Assembly: GCA_024803745.1 (NCBI GenBank)
Contig: JANJXV010000013.1
Coordinates: 13,637,501 to 13,701,500 of the forward strand
Reading direction: 5' to 3'
DNA from: Megascapheus bottae
Taxonomy: Eukaryota; Chordata; Mammalia; Rodentia; Geomyidae
Length of the DNA stretch: 64,000 nt
The translations under genes and the position numbers were made by a program. Numbering within the stretch: the first letter of the stretch is position 1; each line of letters begins with the position of its first letter. This document shows, in pieces, positions 31,248-42,796 of this stretch. Below the pieces are notes generated by a model that was not told where the DNA came from, did not search any database, and was given only the letters and a program-made list of their open reading frames with translations.

Positions 31248-32164
31248 TGCTTTCTTTCTTATTCGTTGTCCTTTGCTATCCTCCTCACAGTTGCTCTGCA
31301 GAAATTGGTTGCTTTGTCTTCCAGTCCCAGGTAGTCTACAACTGTACTTTATATGAAGGCATACCTGCCAGCACATGCATTTAATTCTCCCTTGGCAATC
31401 TCCATGACACCGCAGTCAAGACAAACATTGCAGCTTCAGAAAAATCACTTGTCACAGAAGTATTGCTTGTTCCTTAGCAGTTATCTGTTGACTTTCTCTT
31501 CGTGGTTATTTCTAGTCATGTGGGTTCAAACCAACATATTTTACATATTTACTGATGATTGAACTTTAGCTCCCCTTCCAAATTTACAGGAATCAAAAGA
31601 GATGAACAGTAGAGTAATTTCTCTTTATGTTCAACAGAATACCTTTTGAAATGGAAGAAGTATACATAGGCAAGCACAATACATGAATAACTTCTAGGAA
31701 GGAATAATGGGAGAAAGGAGTTTTTAAAGATTGTGGATTACACTCTGTTGCTCTTATAGTTTATTATACATAACCCTGGAAGCCTCTAATCTTTACCTTT
31801 ATGGTCTGGTTGCCCCTAAGTTTCTCTGACCTTTCCTATAAGAATTAAAATGTGTGAAATTGTATGGTATGAAATAACAAATAGTTCATTATTCTTTTAA
31901 TTAAGAGACACCAAAGTATTTTATTCGTTAAATTTTATTTTTGTATTGAGGATATTTTATTATGATGATCTCAATATTTGATACTTTATCATAATATTAA
32001 ATTTTTCCTGTGATAAAATACGGACAAATCAACATCACTCTTAGTTTTCCATTTTTTAAATTAGTTTTAGAATAGTACCTTCAAGAGAGTTACTTAAAAA
32101 TTAATTATAATGTTTAGTAATTGTACAATTTATAATTTCATTGAACATTCTTTTTTTATTATAG
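31248..32164. other. Intron without recognised repeats
   Basis: About 0.9 kb with no SINE or L1 I recognise. It ends in the acceptor 'tctttttttattatag'. Confidence 0.45.
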
Positions 32165-32219
32165 GTCTAAACTTAGTCTTTTTCAATCAAGAATCAGTTT
32201 ACAGAAGGCAAGTGTAAAG
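32165..32219 (+). CDS. FCHSD2: FCHSD2 coding exon (F-BAR domain, ~residues 175-192)
   Basis: Short exon of 55 bp between 'ttttttattatag' and the strong donor 'gtgagg'. The first G completes Lys, then 18 codons SKLSLFQSRISLQKASVK follow, ending in phase 0. It continues the F-BAR helix. It is too short to be found as an open frame alone; the assignment rests on splice borders, phase and the exact family match with both neighbours. Confidence 0.96.
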
Positions 32220-32963
32220 GTGAGGCTCGAAATAGTACATTACTTAATTGAGTAAATAAAGAATTGAATCTTTCAAGGGTGGAAGTGGGTTATTTCTACT
32301 TTACAGAATCATTTTAAGATTATTTTCACTCATCTGTCAGCACTTCTGATATAAATTGCTTCTTACGACTATGTTAGGGGTTAGGTTTCTATGCCTTTCC
32401 TGCTTAGGAAGCCTGTGTCTAACTCATAATACAAGAGACTGTGCAGGGGCTTTAAGAAGTACTACAAAATCTAGTTTACTTAGCCTTGACCAGTCTTCTC
32501 AGATGAAAGTGAGTTTTCATGGGAGACCTTCAAGCTGTAGCATGTTTGCTAAGTTAATCCTTGTTTTACTACCAGGCTCCCCATCCAGCAGGCAGTTCTA
32601 ACATATTAGAAGTATTGGTACTTTTTAAAACTGTTTTTAACTCTAGTAGCTATATCTGTGTCTTCAGAGATAGGATGCTTACTTTCAAAACTTTTATTTT
32701 TTATCTGCATAAAATGAATAAAGTATTTCTTTCTCTAAAATGCTTTAGAAGTATGTTTAACAGCTACTTTTAAAAAAACATTCTTCCAAGTGTATGTAGT
32801 TACTGTTTTGTTTCTCAAAGTGTTGAATAATTTTATATACATATAAATGTGTTCTTGACATGGTTATCTTTATTCCTGGTGGGGAGCCATTAATTGCCAT
32901 CTGGGAATTCATAGGTTCAGTGGCAGTTTGCACTGATGTTATTTTTATTTTACTGTGTTTTAG
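32220..32963. other. Short intron without recognised repeats
   Basis: The 744-bp intron between two F-BAR exons, ending 'ttactgtgttttag'. It is the shortest intron here and carries no recognisable SINE, unlike the longer ones. Confidence 0.6.
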
Positions 32964-33092
32964 TTGAAAGCTCGACGATCTGAGTGCAATTCCAAAGCTA
33001 CTCATGCTAGGAATGACTACCTTCTCACACTAGCAGCAGCAAATGCACATCTGGATCGCTACTATCAAACCGATTTACTTAACATTATGAAG
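32964..33092 (+). CDS. FCHSD2: FCHSD2 coding exon (F-BAR domain, ~residues 193-235)
   Basis: Exon of 129 bp, exactly 43 codons in phase 0 at both ends, including LKARRSECNSKATHARNDY and LLTLAAANAHLDRYYQTDLL. It follows 'tactgtgttttag' and precedes 'gtatta'. The THARNDYLLTLAAAN motif is typical of F-BAR proteins of the FCHSD/Nervous wreck group. Leu in AHLDRY and in TDLLN may replace Gln and Val of human, from memory. The next expected segment, beginning around AlaLeuAspGly, was not found in the remaining 30.9 kb. Confidence 0.97.
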
Positions 33093-33149
33093 GTATTACA
33101 GTTTTAATTTCTGTAGTAATCTCATTTTGTTAAAAACAAAACTATTGCC

Positions 33150-33228
33150 TTAGACATGTGGTTCCAGTGGGAGAATGTATGCCTAGCCCTGGATTCAAAC
33201 CCAGGTACTGAAGCAAAGCAAAGCAAAA
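33150..33228 (+). repeat. ID-like monomer, deleted
   Basis: 'ggttccagtgggagaatgta' and 'ccctggattcaaacccaggt', then (AAGC)n and an A-tail. Lies ~60 bp after the exon. Confidence 0.6.
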
Positions 33229-33979
33229 AAAAAGTAGAGAGACTACTTTGTATTTCATTGGCATGTATTTGATAATGTTTAGATGTGCTATGCTTTAAAT
33301 ATCTTAGAATTAAGTTTTAGTGTTAGCAAATGTTCAGGGCTGGTGAGATCTTGGGATAGATCACCAACACACTGCCAGTAATAAATGAAAACAAAATACT
33401 TAAATCCAAAGTATAGTAAGCGATCCTCAGATACTGTAGATATTTGCTATGTAGTGGTTATTTATATAAAAGATGGATACATAAAGTTATGAGATAACTC
33501 TTAAGCTGTGATACTACTTCTGAGTCATTTCCTTAGAAATGTTAAAAATGATAAAATAACAAATCAAGGAAGAATCTTCAAGTACCTTGTGAATCACTAG
33601 AGAAAGACTGATATTGCAAGGTTTTCTTTTAACGTTATATCTATTTTCTGAAAGATACTTTTTTATAAAAATTATACTTAACAAATAATACTTTTATAGA
33701 AAGTATGTTTTATAGTCTTTTATGTAAGCTAAATATTAACTGGAATTTTGGCCATTAGCCATGTGTATTATTAAACTTGATTTTAAAATCTTCCTTATTT
33801 TGTTTTTAATAGGTTAAGCTGTATAGCTATATTTGAGGGTTTTGAGTGTCTATGGAACAAACAAAAGAAAATATCTGGTGGTTACATGGAGATAGCTCTA
33901 ACTGTAAGGTATATGGGAATAGATTGAACTGCAGTGTATCTAAACTCCATCATAGTCTTTCCCCATCTGTATCACTTGC
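33229..33979. other. Unassigned intronic sequence
   Basis: No repeat or exon recognised. Confidence 0.45.
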
Positions 33980-34180
33980 ATTCTAGTTCTGGGGCTTGAA
34001 TTCAGGGCCTGTGCTGTTTCACTCAAGGCTAGCATTCTACACTCTACCGCTTAAGCCACAGCACAGCTTCCACTTCCACATTTTTGTGGTTAATTGGAGA
34101 TAGGCTGGCTTCAAACCACTCTCCTCAGATCTCAGCCTCCTGCGTCACTAGGATTACATACATGATACCAGCACCCAGCT
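33980..34180 (-). repeat. B1-Geo SINE, antisense
   Basis: Antisense Geo ('gttctggggcttgaattcag'), linker 'gtggttaattggagatagg', and B1 head. A small duplication of 'ctaca' lies in the Geo half. Confidence 0.88.
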
Positions 34181-34464
34181 CCACCTATACTTAGAATTTT
34201 CACTGAAGTAAAAGAAAAGGAGTAGAGGAGAAGAAAACCATTTTAATATACTGCCAGTTGCTCCTGTTCCTGTCAGATAAACCTATCCTTGGATTATATC
34301 TCCTTCCCTTCTATTCTGCCAACAGCTCAAATGTGGGATCTATTCTTCCTCAAAATGATCTTTTTCAAAATGTTCTTAAATATATGTCTTAACTCTTCTC
34401 TAACAAACACAGTGCTGTGGTGAAAGAGCTTGCTAAGGAATAAGCCATTGAAAATGGGAATGCA

Positions 34465-34551
34465 TGGGCCACCAGTCTGACCTGGTGGTAGAGTGCCAGA
34501 AGTGGTGCTATGGCTCAGGTGGTAGAGCTCTAGCCTTAAAAATGTCCAAGG
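34465..34551 (+). repeat. IDL-Geo SINE, internally deleted
   Basis: The left monomer ('ctgacctggtggtagagtgc') joins directly to Geo ('cagaagtggtgctatggctc'). It is interrupted at its 3' end by the next SINE. Confidence 0.85.
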
Positions 34552-34745
34552 GCCGGGAGTTTGGCCTAGTGGTAGAGTGCTTCCCTAGTATGCACTAAGA
34601 CCCCACTTCAATTCCTCGGTACCACATACATAGCAAAAAGCAGGAAGTGGTGTTGTGGCTCACGTGGTAAAGCTCTAGCCTTGAGAAAACGTCCAAGGAC
34701 AGTGCTCAGGCCCTGATTTCAAGCCCCACAACTGGCAAAAAAAAG
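34552..34745 (+). repeat. IDL-Geo SINE, sense, nested in the previous copy
   Basis: Full dimer beginning 'ggccgggagtttggcctagt' right after 'atgtccaag' of the older copy. Its tail leads into the GA/GGAA repeat. Confidence 0.95.
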
Positions 34746-34799
<54 letters not shown>

Positions 34800-34875
34800 A
34801 GGGAAGAAGGAAGGAAGGAAGGAAGGAAGGAAGGAAGGAAGGAAGGAAGGAAGGAAGGAAGGAAGGAAGGAAAGA
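34746..34875. repeat. (GA)n(GGAA)n microsatellite
   Basis: About 45 bp of GA followed by 17 or so GGAA units. GGAA arrays can bind ETS-type factors, but no function is implied here. Confidence 0.96.
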
Positions 34876-35337
34876 GAGACTGGGAATGCAGCTAGATCAG
34901 ATATTCTTTTTTTCTACAAGGATCTGGGAAAGAGATCAACTCTGTCTAGAAGACTATAAGCTCATTCCTTGAAAATAGAGTACATTTCCTGGAACCATCA
35001 AGACATACAGGAGAGTTGGAGGAAGTCCTTTGATTTTTTTTTCTTTCATTTTTATTCCTAAAACTGCCTTTTAAAAATCATCTGTAATGTTATAACTTTT
35101 GCTAATTAGCATACAAATAAGTATGAAAGACATAGGATTGTTTTGACATCCAGATGAGAACTCTGCATACCTTTAACCATACAGTATTGGTCCCATGTAT
35201 TTACATGTCTTAGACATAGCGCTTGTGTTAGACATAGTGCTTTAGACTTACAAGGACATATTGGAAACTTATCCTTTCATTCTAACCTGGAAATATTATA
35301 TATTCAGTTTCAAACAATTCATTTACTAAGGACTTGC
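34876..35337. other. Unassigned intronic sequence
   Basis: No repeat recognised. 'ttagacatag' occurs twice at 35211-35238. Confidence 0.45.
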
Positions 35338-35589
35338 TGTTGTTGTTGTTATTGTTATTATTATTATTTGTCGGTTGTGAGACTTGAACTCTGGGCCTGG
35401 GTGCTGTCCCTAAATTCTTCAGCTCAAGGATAGTGCTTCATCACTTTAGCCACAAGCTGGTTTTCTGGTGGTTAATTGGAGATAAGAGTCTCAGAGACTT
35501 TCGTGCCTGGAGTTGGCTTTGAATTTTAATCCTCAAATCTGTGCCTGCTGAGTAGCTATAATCACAAGTGTGAACCCCCAGCACCTGGC
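35338..35589 (-). repeat. B1-Geo SINE, antisense
   Basis: A (TTG/TTA)n tail at 35338-35368, antisense Geo ('gagacttgaactctgggcct'), linker, and B1 head ending 'cagcacctggcc'. Confidence 0.93.
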
Positions 35590-35869
35590 CTAAAGACAAT
35601 TTTTAACACAGCTTGAACTTAAGGTTATAATTTATACTTTGGAGGATTTAATATTTTACTTTTTTATCTGTATAATTCTTATTTTTAAGCACTCTAAAGT
35701 ACAAGCAAGAATGTTTTGGTCATATTTATCATTTAAAATTCTGTTTACTTTTGAGTCAGTAACAAATTCCAATTCTTTCTTGTTTTTAGAGGCTAGTACA
35801 ATGCAAATTTATTACCACAAACTTGTTGAGGATTTTAATTCCAAGAATGGTGTGGCTTAACTGATTCTC

Positions 35870-36372
35870 TGCATAGAGTCTCATCTGGCCAAAATCAAGG
35901 TGTTGGCAGGAAAATGTTCCTTTCAACTGGATCTGTGAATTATCTTCCAAATTCATCCTAGCTATTGGCAGAATTTTTTTTTTTTTTTTTGGTGGGAGGC
36001 GGGTCATTCATGTAGCTTGAAGTCTGGACCTGAGCATTTTCCCTGAGTTCTTCAGCTCAAAGCTGGTGCTCTACTACTTGAGCCACAGTGCCGTTTCCTG
36101 TTTCCTGGTGGTTAATTGGCATCTCATGGACTTTTGTGCCTGGGCTGGCTTTGAACCGTGACCCTCAGATCTCAGCCTCCTGAATAGCCAAGATTAAAGG
36201 CTCACATGAGCCACTGGTACCCAGCTTGTTGGCAAAATTCTATTCCGTGTGATTATTTGACTAAAGTCTCTTCTCTCCTAAATTGGCTTTCAGATGGAGG
36301 TTATTCTCAGCTTTTAGAGGTGGCCTGCATTCTTTGGTTTATGGGTCTCTTCTTACATTTTCAAAGCCAACA
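35870..36372 (+). mobile_element. Old mammal-wide LTR-like relic, split by a SINE
   Basis: 'tctcatctggccaaaatcaa', then after the SINE 'attctcagcttttagaggtg' and 'tttatgggtctcttcttaca', a recognisable old mammalian repeat in sense order. I cannot assign the family name by eye. Confidence 0.55.
35973..36226 (-). repeat. B1-Geo SINE, antisense, inside the relic
   Basis: Poly-T, antisense Geo, linker and B1 head. 'ttggcagaatt' before and 'ttggcaaaatt' after look like its TSD. Confidence 0.93.
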
Positions 36373-36654
36373 AAGCAGATTTTAAAATTAAGCATATTTT
36401 TCAAACCTGTTTGTCTTGCTTTTCATTTTCTTTTTAACATCCTGTTTCTTGGGACGGTTAATCATTTGGCCCAGTTTCTGTTAATACTGTATCATTCTCA
36501 GCTCTTTTCACAACCTTGTCCTTATGTATGTCTTTCTTCTCATAGTCACACTTTCAAAATTAGAGGCAACTCTTTCGTCCCCATATTTCCCTTCAGTAGC
36601 CAGCCCATCTTAGGTTTCAGGTGACATAGTGTAAATCTAGCTGCTAATACTCTA
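36373..36654. other. Unassigned intronic sequence
   Basis: Pyrimidine-rich, may be a continuation of the old relic. No gene. Confidence 0.35.
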
Positions 36655-36812
36655 AAGCTGTACTCTGTTAATATGATGGTCCCTAGAAATGTATAGCTGT
36701 TTGAATTAATTAAAAATAAGTAAAATTTAATGTTCTTCCCATCAGTTACAATAGCGACATCTGAAGTACTCAGAATACACGTGTGGCTAATGACTATCAT
36801 CTTGAACAACAG
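36655..36812 (+). mobile_element. MER5A-type hAT DNA transposon relic
   Basis: 'taattaaaaataagtaaaat', 'cgacatctgaagtactcaga' and 'acgtgtggctaatgactatc' follow the order of MER5A, a non-autonomous hAT-Charlie element. Confidence 0.7.
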
Positions 36813-37084
36813 TTCTGCTTTTTTTAGTTTTTGCTTGTTTTTTTTTTCCCCATCCCATTGCCACTTGATCTGTCTGACAGCAACTCTGATAACCATTTTT
36901 TCTAACATCCATAACCACGATTAAATTCTGTTTCTTCAGAATTAATTGTACCTTTGTTTACACTCTACACATTTAGTTATCCCTCATGGATAACTTGCAT
37001 TCAGTATTTTCCAATATTACTCTAAATGTTTCATTATGATTTTTTCAATTTTTTGATATGTAGAAATGTATTTTATATGTTGAT

Positions 37085-37622
37085 TTGCTATGGTTACTGT
37101 GTAACCTTGTATAGAAAATGACTGTAGAGCTTAGTGGCCTAAAATAATAACAACTTCTGTTCTGCTTTTAGATCTATGCCCTTGTTAGAACCTAGTAGAA
37201 ATTACTTTACAATTCCATATCAGCTAGAATAGCTCAGTGACTAAGGTCTGGATTCTAAGAGTTTAACCTTCCAAAGGAGCCTGTTACATTAAGCTTCTGT
37301 CTTGGCTGTCCTGTCTCCAGGCTTTCTCACAATTGTATGATTAGGTTTGCAAGAGAATTGTGAGTGAGACGGAGTTAGAGCACATGCTAGGCACAGCCCT
37401 GTCACCTTTTATTAAAGCCTTCTAGCTCATACTGTCTCGATTCTGGTACATTGTGTTTACCGAAGTAGTGATCAAGTTTTAACCAGCATCCAGTGATGCT
37501 GAGGGGATTATATTTTACTTGTTAATAGACTCTGGTGATGTTATTGAAGTACACAGGTAACTAGAAGTACTGCTGCGACCATTTTTTGCAAAGACAGCCT
37601 ACCTTATGATCTTGTACCCTGC
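37085..37622 (+). mobile_element. Old mammal-wide LTR-like relic
   Basis: 'ttactgtgtaaccttgtata', 'cttagtggcctaaaataata', 'tctccaggctttctcacaat' and the end 'gcaaagacagcctacc' keep the order of a known old mammalian repeat with a TG...-type start. Family name not assigned. Confidence 0.55.
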
Positions 37623-37796
37623 AACCTGACAGTTACTTCAGTAGATTTTTTGTATGAATTTGTAATTGTTTTTAATAATTATGATCATGCGAATTTTAAT
37701 AAAGTTTTCCTTCTTCCTGATCTGTAAGGGTTTTCCCCCCTCACTTTATTGTGCCAACTAAGATCTTGCAGAATGTTAAATGGAAATTGTGGAAGT

Positions 37797-37904
37797 GAAG
37801 CTGGGTGGCTTACACCTGTAATCCTTACTGTTCAGGCGGCTGAGATCTGAGGATCAAACTTCCAAGCCAGCCCAGGCAGAAAGAGACTCTTATCTCCAAT
37901 TGTG
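37797..37904 (+). repeat. B1-Geo SINE, sense, truncated
   Basis: Head 'gctgggtggcttacacctgt' and linker only. It stops at 'tctccaattgtgg'. Confidence 0.88.
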
Positions 37905-38850
37905 GTAAAATGTACTTAACATAAAATTTGACATGTTTAGATTTGACATTTTGACAGTTTGTTGGCATTTAGAACACACTTATTGTACAATAATTGCTGC
38001 CATCTAACCCAAAAACTTTACTATTTTTCCAAACTAAAACTCTAACCCAATAGCTCCCCAGTCCTCTTGCCCCTGTCCCCTGGCAATTACCATTCTACTT
38101 CCTGTCTGTAAGAATTTCACTTCTCTATATACCTAACAAAAGTAGAATCATTGCCAGATGCTAGTGACTCATGTCAGTAATCCTAGCTACTCAAGAGGCT
38201 GAGATCTGAGGATAGTGATTTGAAGTCAGTTTGGGCATAAAAATCTCTATGAGACTCTTATCTCCAGTTCACTACCAGAAAACTGGAAGTGAAGCTATGG
38301 CTCAGCATGGTAGAGTGCTAGCCTTGAGCAAAGAGCTCAAGGACAGTGCCTAGACCCTTAGTTCAAGACCCATGACAGACACACACACACAAAAAAGTGG
38401 AATACAGTGTTCTTTTGTGTTTGGTTTATTTCACCCAGCATATCTTCCAGATTCATTCATAAGTGACTAGTATGTAGCTCATTAATAAAGTGCTTGACTC
38501 TCATGTGTGAAGCTTCAACACAAATCAACACCCAAAAAGAGACAGAATTATTTTTGTAGTATGTGTCAGAGTTTAGAGGCAGAATAATATTCCATGTATC
38601 TATGTATTGTTTATTTATTCATCCATTGATGGATGGATACTGAGATTCTTTCCATCTTTGGCTATTGTGAATAATGCTGTTATGATCATAGATATATGCA
38701 AGTTTTGAGTTTCTATTTTCCATTCTAAGTAGTATATACTTAGAAATGGAAATACTGAGTCAAATTGTATTTCTGTTTGATATTTGAAGAATCACAATGT
38801 CATTTATGCACAAGGACTGTACTGTTGTACATATTTTTCATCACACAAAA
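37905..38850 (-). mobile_element. Ancient LINE-1 3' part, antisense, split by a SINE
   Basis: 'ccccagtcctcttgcccctg', 'caattaccattctacttcct', then 'tatttcacccagcatatctt', 'tgaataatgctgttatgatc' and 'tacttagaaatggaaatact', in classic antisense L1M order. Confidence 0.85.
38152..38394 (+). repeat. B1-Geo SINE, sense, inside L1
   Basis: Head 'tagctactcaagaggctgag', linker 'cttatctccagttcactacc', Geo half and a short CA tail. Confidence 0.93.
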
Positions 38851-38865
38851 ATGCTACTGTTTTAG

Positions 38866-39062
38866 GGCTGGGAGTTTGGCCTAGTAGTAGAGTGCTTGCC
38901 TAGCATGCAGAAAGACCCAGGTTCAATTCCTTGGTACCACATACATAGAAAAAAGCTGGAAGTGGTGTTGTAGCTCAAGTGGTAGAGCTCTAGCCTTGGG
39001 AAAAGTCCAAGGACAGTGCCCAGGCCCTGAGGTCCAGCCCCATCCACAACTGGCAAAAATAG
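38866..39062 (+). repeat. IDL-Geo SINE, sense
   Basis: Full dimer beginning 'gggctgggagtttggcctag'. Confidence 0.95.
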
Positions 39063-39458
39063 AATAAAACAAAAATGGTAATGTTTCTACATCATTTCTA
39101 ATTCTTTTTGCTTTCTCCTCCCTCCCTTCTTCTATTCTTCTCTGTTTCTTCCTTCATCCCTCCTACTTCTCCCTTCTTTTCTCTTGTCCTCCTCTCCCAA
39201 GCTTTCTTTCTCCCTTCCCTTCTTTCCTCACTTGGCACTAGTATTACAGTGTCTTGATTTATGTCAGCAATCAACCATTGCTTTTTGTAGCATTGATGTA
39301 AATGTCAACACAATAGAAAAGGGAAATATTAATCTTAGTATTAATTATAAAATGCTTTTGACCTAATGGATCTCCTAAATGGATTTCAGAGACCTCCAAG
39401 AGCATTCAGATTACATTTTAGAATACTTCAATTTAAACTACAAAAACCACAGTTATAG
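39063..39458. other. Intron with a polypyrimidine tract
   Basis: A C/T-rich stretch of about 120 bp at 39108-39229 with few purines. The rest is unassigned. Confidence 0.6.
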
Positions 39459-39699
39459 GCTGACACTGATTGCTCACACCTATATTCTTAGCTATTCAAA
39501 AATCTGAGATCTAACGATTGTGGTCCAAAACTAGCCTGGGCAGTGAAGTTCCTAAGACTCTTACCTCCAGTTGACCACCGAGAACTCAGAAGTGCGTATG
39601 GATGCCCTTCAAGTAGTAGAGCTCTAGCCTTGAGCACAAAAATGCTCAGGGACATCATCTAGGCACTGAGTTCAGACCCCAGGACCAACAAAAATAAAA
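39459..39699 (+). repeat. B1-Geo SINE, sense, diverged
   Basis: 'ggctgacactgattgctcac', 'cttacctccagttgaccacc', 'ctctagccttgagcacaaaa'. Confidence 0.88.
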
Positions 39700-40059
39700 A
39701 GGCACAATTATGGTTGAGAAGATGACATCACACAAGTTGCCAGTTTCATTGTTTTTATTATGTATGGCAAATAATTTTAAGTGACTTTTTACCAAAGAAA
39801 TGAGATGAGGGCTTCATGAATCCTTGCCATCAAGGACCTTGAACAGTGAACATTAAAACTAGAGCTTAGGCATCCATCCACAAAAGTAATTACCTTCTAA
39901 AACATGTAATATTAATAGTCACTTAAGTTTTCATTTAGCATAGATTTATATTGAAGTAACCTTATTTGAATGTGAGTACTTTTTCAAGCATGTGTTTCTA
40001 TGAATGCAAACAGTATAAATAGCTAAAAACCACCAGCTCTCATTAAAATATAAGCTTCC
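39700..40059. other. Unassigned intronic sequence
   Basis: No repeat or exon recognised. Confidence 0.45.
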
Positions 40060-40208
40060 TAGTTGGACTTGATGATGTACATTATCTTTTCAGCATAAGA
40101 GGCTGAGGTACAAGGATTGAGAATTAGAGGTTAGCCTAGGCTACAAAGTAAATTTCAGGCTTGCCTGGGCTACATAGCAAGACCTTGTCTCAAAAGAAAA
40201 AAAAAAAG
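40060..40208 (+). repeat. Old B1 SINE, sense, no Geo half
   Basis: 'cataagaggctgaggtacaa' then 'gcctgggctacatagcaaga' and 'ccttgtctcaaaagaaaaa' give a complete old B1/proto-B1 monomer, like the one at 51118. Confidence 0.8.
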
Positions 40209-40843
40209 ACTGTAATATTCCAGAGAGCAGGTTGCTATTGTGTACCTACCTCCCAGAATGAGGAGGAGGGGTAGCAGTGGCCCTTCTCATAGAGAATGTC
40301 TCTTTGTAGGGTAGGTACCCTGTCAAGACAGCCTGGCTTTTTTAAGAGAGTAAGATTCAGCACATGGGTGGAGGAGGATGAGGCTGTCACAGAATGGACT
40401 TGTAAAAGTAGGAGAGTGAATGTGATAGGCGAAGAAGTCACTGGTTCTCATGACCTTGGGGAGGGGCATGAGGGTACTTGTTATCAGTGCTAGCAACAGG
40501 TTTTAAGTGACATTAGAAAAAAATTGTTTGATCATGAAGAAAGAATTGTTAAATACCATAAAAGTTGCTTTTCAAAAGGGGTAGAATATGAATATTTGAT
40601 GATTGGCTATCATTTTAGAGGAAGTTTTCTCTGAAGTATGATACTTTCCCATTAGATTTGACTGTTGGGGGTGACTTTGCATACAAAAGACATTTTCATA
40701 TATTAGAAATATCAGATTATTTTTACTCACCGCATTATATGATGTTAGGTGTTTGGCCATCTCCCTAAATTCTATAACATCTATTGTTGGTTAAGAAAAG
40801 ACGTGGTATATAAACAGGTAGAATTTGATCTATATAATCTTTA
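40209..40843. other. Unassigned intronic sequence
   Basis: Locally G-rich at 40255-40480. No repeat recognised and no exon border pair found. Confidence 0.45.
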
Positions 40844-40910
40844 TCTATTTCTAGATTTTACAAGTTTCTTGGTTTAATCCCCCTATATTTTTTTCTTTTC
40901 AAACCATTTT
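40844..40910 (+). repeat. Left copy of a ~67-bp direct repeat flanking an L1
   Basis: Runs 'tctatttctag' to 'tttcttttcaaaccatttt'. The second copy is at 41833-41902. The L1 lies exactly between, so the pair behaves like an unusually long target-site duplication. Confidence 0.75.
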
Positions 40911-41832
40911 TAATTTTACTTTATTGTAAAGGTGATGTACAGAAGGGTTACAGTTACATAAATAAGGTAATGAGTACATTTTTTGTTGTACAGTGTTACC
41001 CCCTCCCTCATTTTCTCCCATCTTCCCTGCCCCTGACTCCCCTCCTCCCCAAGTTGTAAAGTTCACTTCCAACCAAAGTTGCATTGGTTCATCCTTTGTC
41101 TTTTGTCTCCCCATTTTGTTATTGCCTTTGATTTCACCAAATCTGATAAGTGTATATATAAGACACAAGGTACCAAAATCAAAAACAGTGACAACAGGAG
41201 ATAAACCAAAAGAGAAAAAAAGAAAGAAAAAGAAAGAACTTCGCATAATACATTTTTTTAAAAGAAAAAAATCTTCTTGTTTCCATATTTTAGTCATTTC
41301 AATTAGCCACATTTCATATGGTCATATGTACATAATTATTGAGCTATTGTTATCCTCTGCTAGAATAACAATATACTAGACATAACTAATTATTACAAAT
41401 GAGGGAAACTATGGAACCTATGTTTCTTTGGACCTGGCTTACTTCACTTAATATGATTTTTCTCCAAGTCTTTCCATTTCCTTATGATTGGGGCAATGTC
41501 ATTCTCTCTGATGGAAGCATTGAATTCCATTGTGTATGTATATATTTTCTTGATATATTCATGTACTCAGGAGCATTTGGATTGGTTCCATATCATAGCT
41601 ATGGTAAATAATGCGGCATTGATAATAGTTGTGCTGGTAGCTTTACTATGGCCTTGTTTGTGACTATTTCAGTAAATGCCCAGGAGTGGGACTGCTGGGT
41701 CATAGGGCAGCTCTATGTTTAGTCTTTTGAAGACCCTCTGTACTGTTTTTCGGAGTGGTGACCAGTTTACATCCCCACCACCCGTGTAGTAATATGTGCA
41801 CCAGCATGTAGTTTTCTATTTCAATGTATTTT
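40911..41832 (-). mobile_element. LINE-1, 5'-truncated, antisense (older lineage)
   Basis: Read on the minus strand: decayed end of ORF2 (residues like GWWGCKLV at about 41775), 3' UTR with a G-rich stretch, then 'caataaagtaaaattaaaaa' at 40907-40926 as the tail. Antisense landmarks 'ttggttccatatcatagcta' and 'ggactgctgggtcatagggc' confirm ORF2. The frame is broken, so no active protein. Confidence 0.9.
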
Positions 41833-41902
41833 TCTGTTTCTGGCTTTAGCAACTTTTCTTGGTTTAACCTACCTATATATTTTTTTCTTATCAAACCATT
41901 TT
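41833..41902 (+). repeat. Right copy of the ~67-bp direct repeat
   Basis: Runs 'tctgtttctgg' to 'ttcttatcaaaccatttt'. About 80% identical to 40844-40910. Confidence 0.75.
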
Positions 41903-42796
41903 GAAAAGGCAGGTCACTCATTTTGCTGGCCTTCTGGTAGCTTATTATGGTTCTCAGGCTGATACCATATCACAAAATACAATTGAGATTATATTCTGTC
42001 ACTGAGGTCCTTAGTCACAGTTTAAAATAGTCACTGGCTGCAGAATAATATTTTCTGAGCAAACTTCTCTATCACAACAGATTGTGGAGGTTGTTGAACT
42101 CTATTTCAGACAAGGCTTTATAATTTATTATTTAATTTCATGTAAAGCTAACATTTAAAATGTATTAATGTTTTTGTATTAAATTCAGCAGTCAACACAT
42201 GCCATATTAACTTGATTCTAATACTTGAGCTTTTTTCTAAACTTGTAATGTTTTTAAAATCAGTAAAATTTCTTCTGTTTTGTTCTGCCTTTTCAAAAAG
42301 AGAATATAATTTTGTCTAAATTTCCACTTTTATAAGGCATAGAAAAAATAATGAATACTCTCTAAACTGAAAACATTAAAAGACTGCCCTATCTCGTTTA
42401 CTCTCAAACACACACGTAGAAAAGTTAACTAACAACACATGGTGGTTAAGCCTAAATGCTAGTCAGCTTTTCTACACAATTCATTAATCTGATTTTTATT
42501 CCAGATATAAATAACTCAAAGCCAAGTTAGATGAAATGAAACCATTCTAACATGATCCAAGAAGGAGAGAGTCTATAGATGAAGATAATAAACATTGGGA
42601 TGCAGCTCATTCTCTCATAAGGTTTTTGAAGGGAGTAAGTAGACTATTACCCTTAAATTTGACATTCTACACTAAAGAGTTCAAAAATTAACTTAGCTTT
42701 GCCAGTAAGGTTGAGGTTTGGAAGATTTAAGAAAACCAACCCCTTAAGTGATTTCCTATGTGCGCTATCTTAAGCTGACTTTTAAAAGGCTGTTTA
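41903..42796. other. Repeat-free intron block
   Basis: About 0.9 kb without SINE or L1. No exon found. Confidence 0.45.

Noticed and set aside
36283..36908. Open frames of 113 and 120 codons on opposite strands
   Set aside because: They overlap each other and cover old repeat relics including MER5A. No start context, splice border or family resemblance.
40993..41379. 128-codon open frame and its antisense partner
   Set aside because: Entirely inside the C/T-rich 3' UTR of the antisense L1 at 40911-41832.
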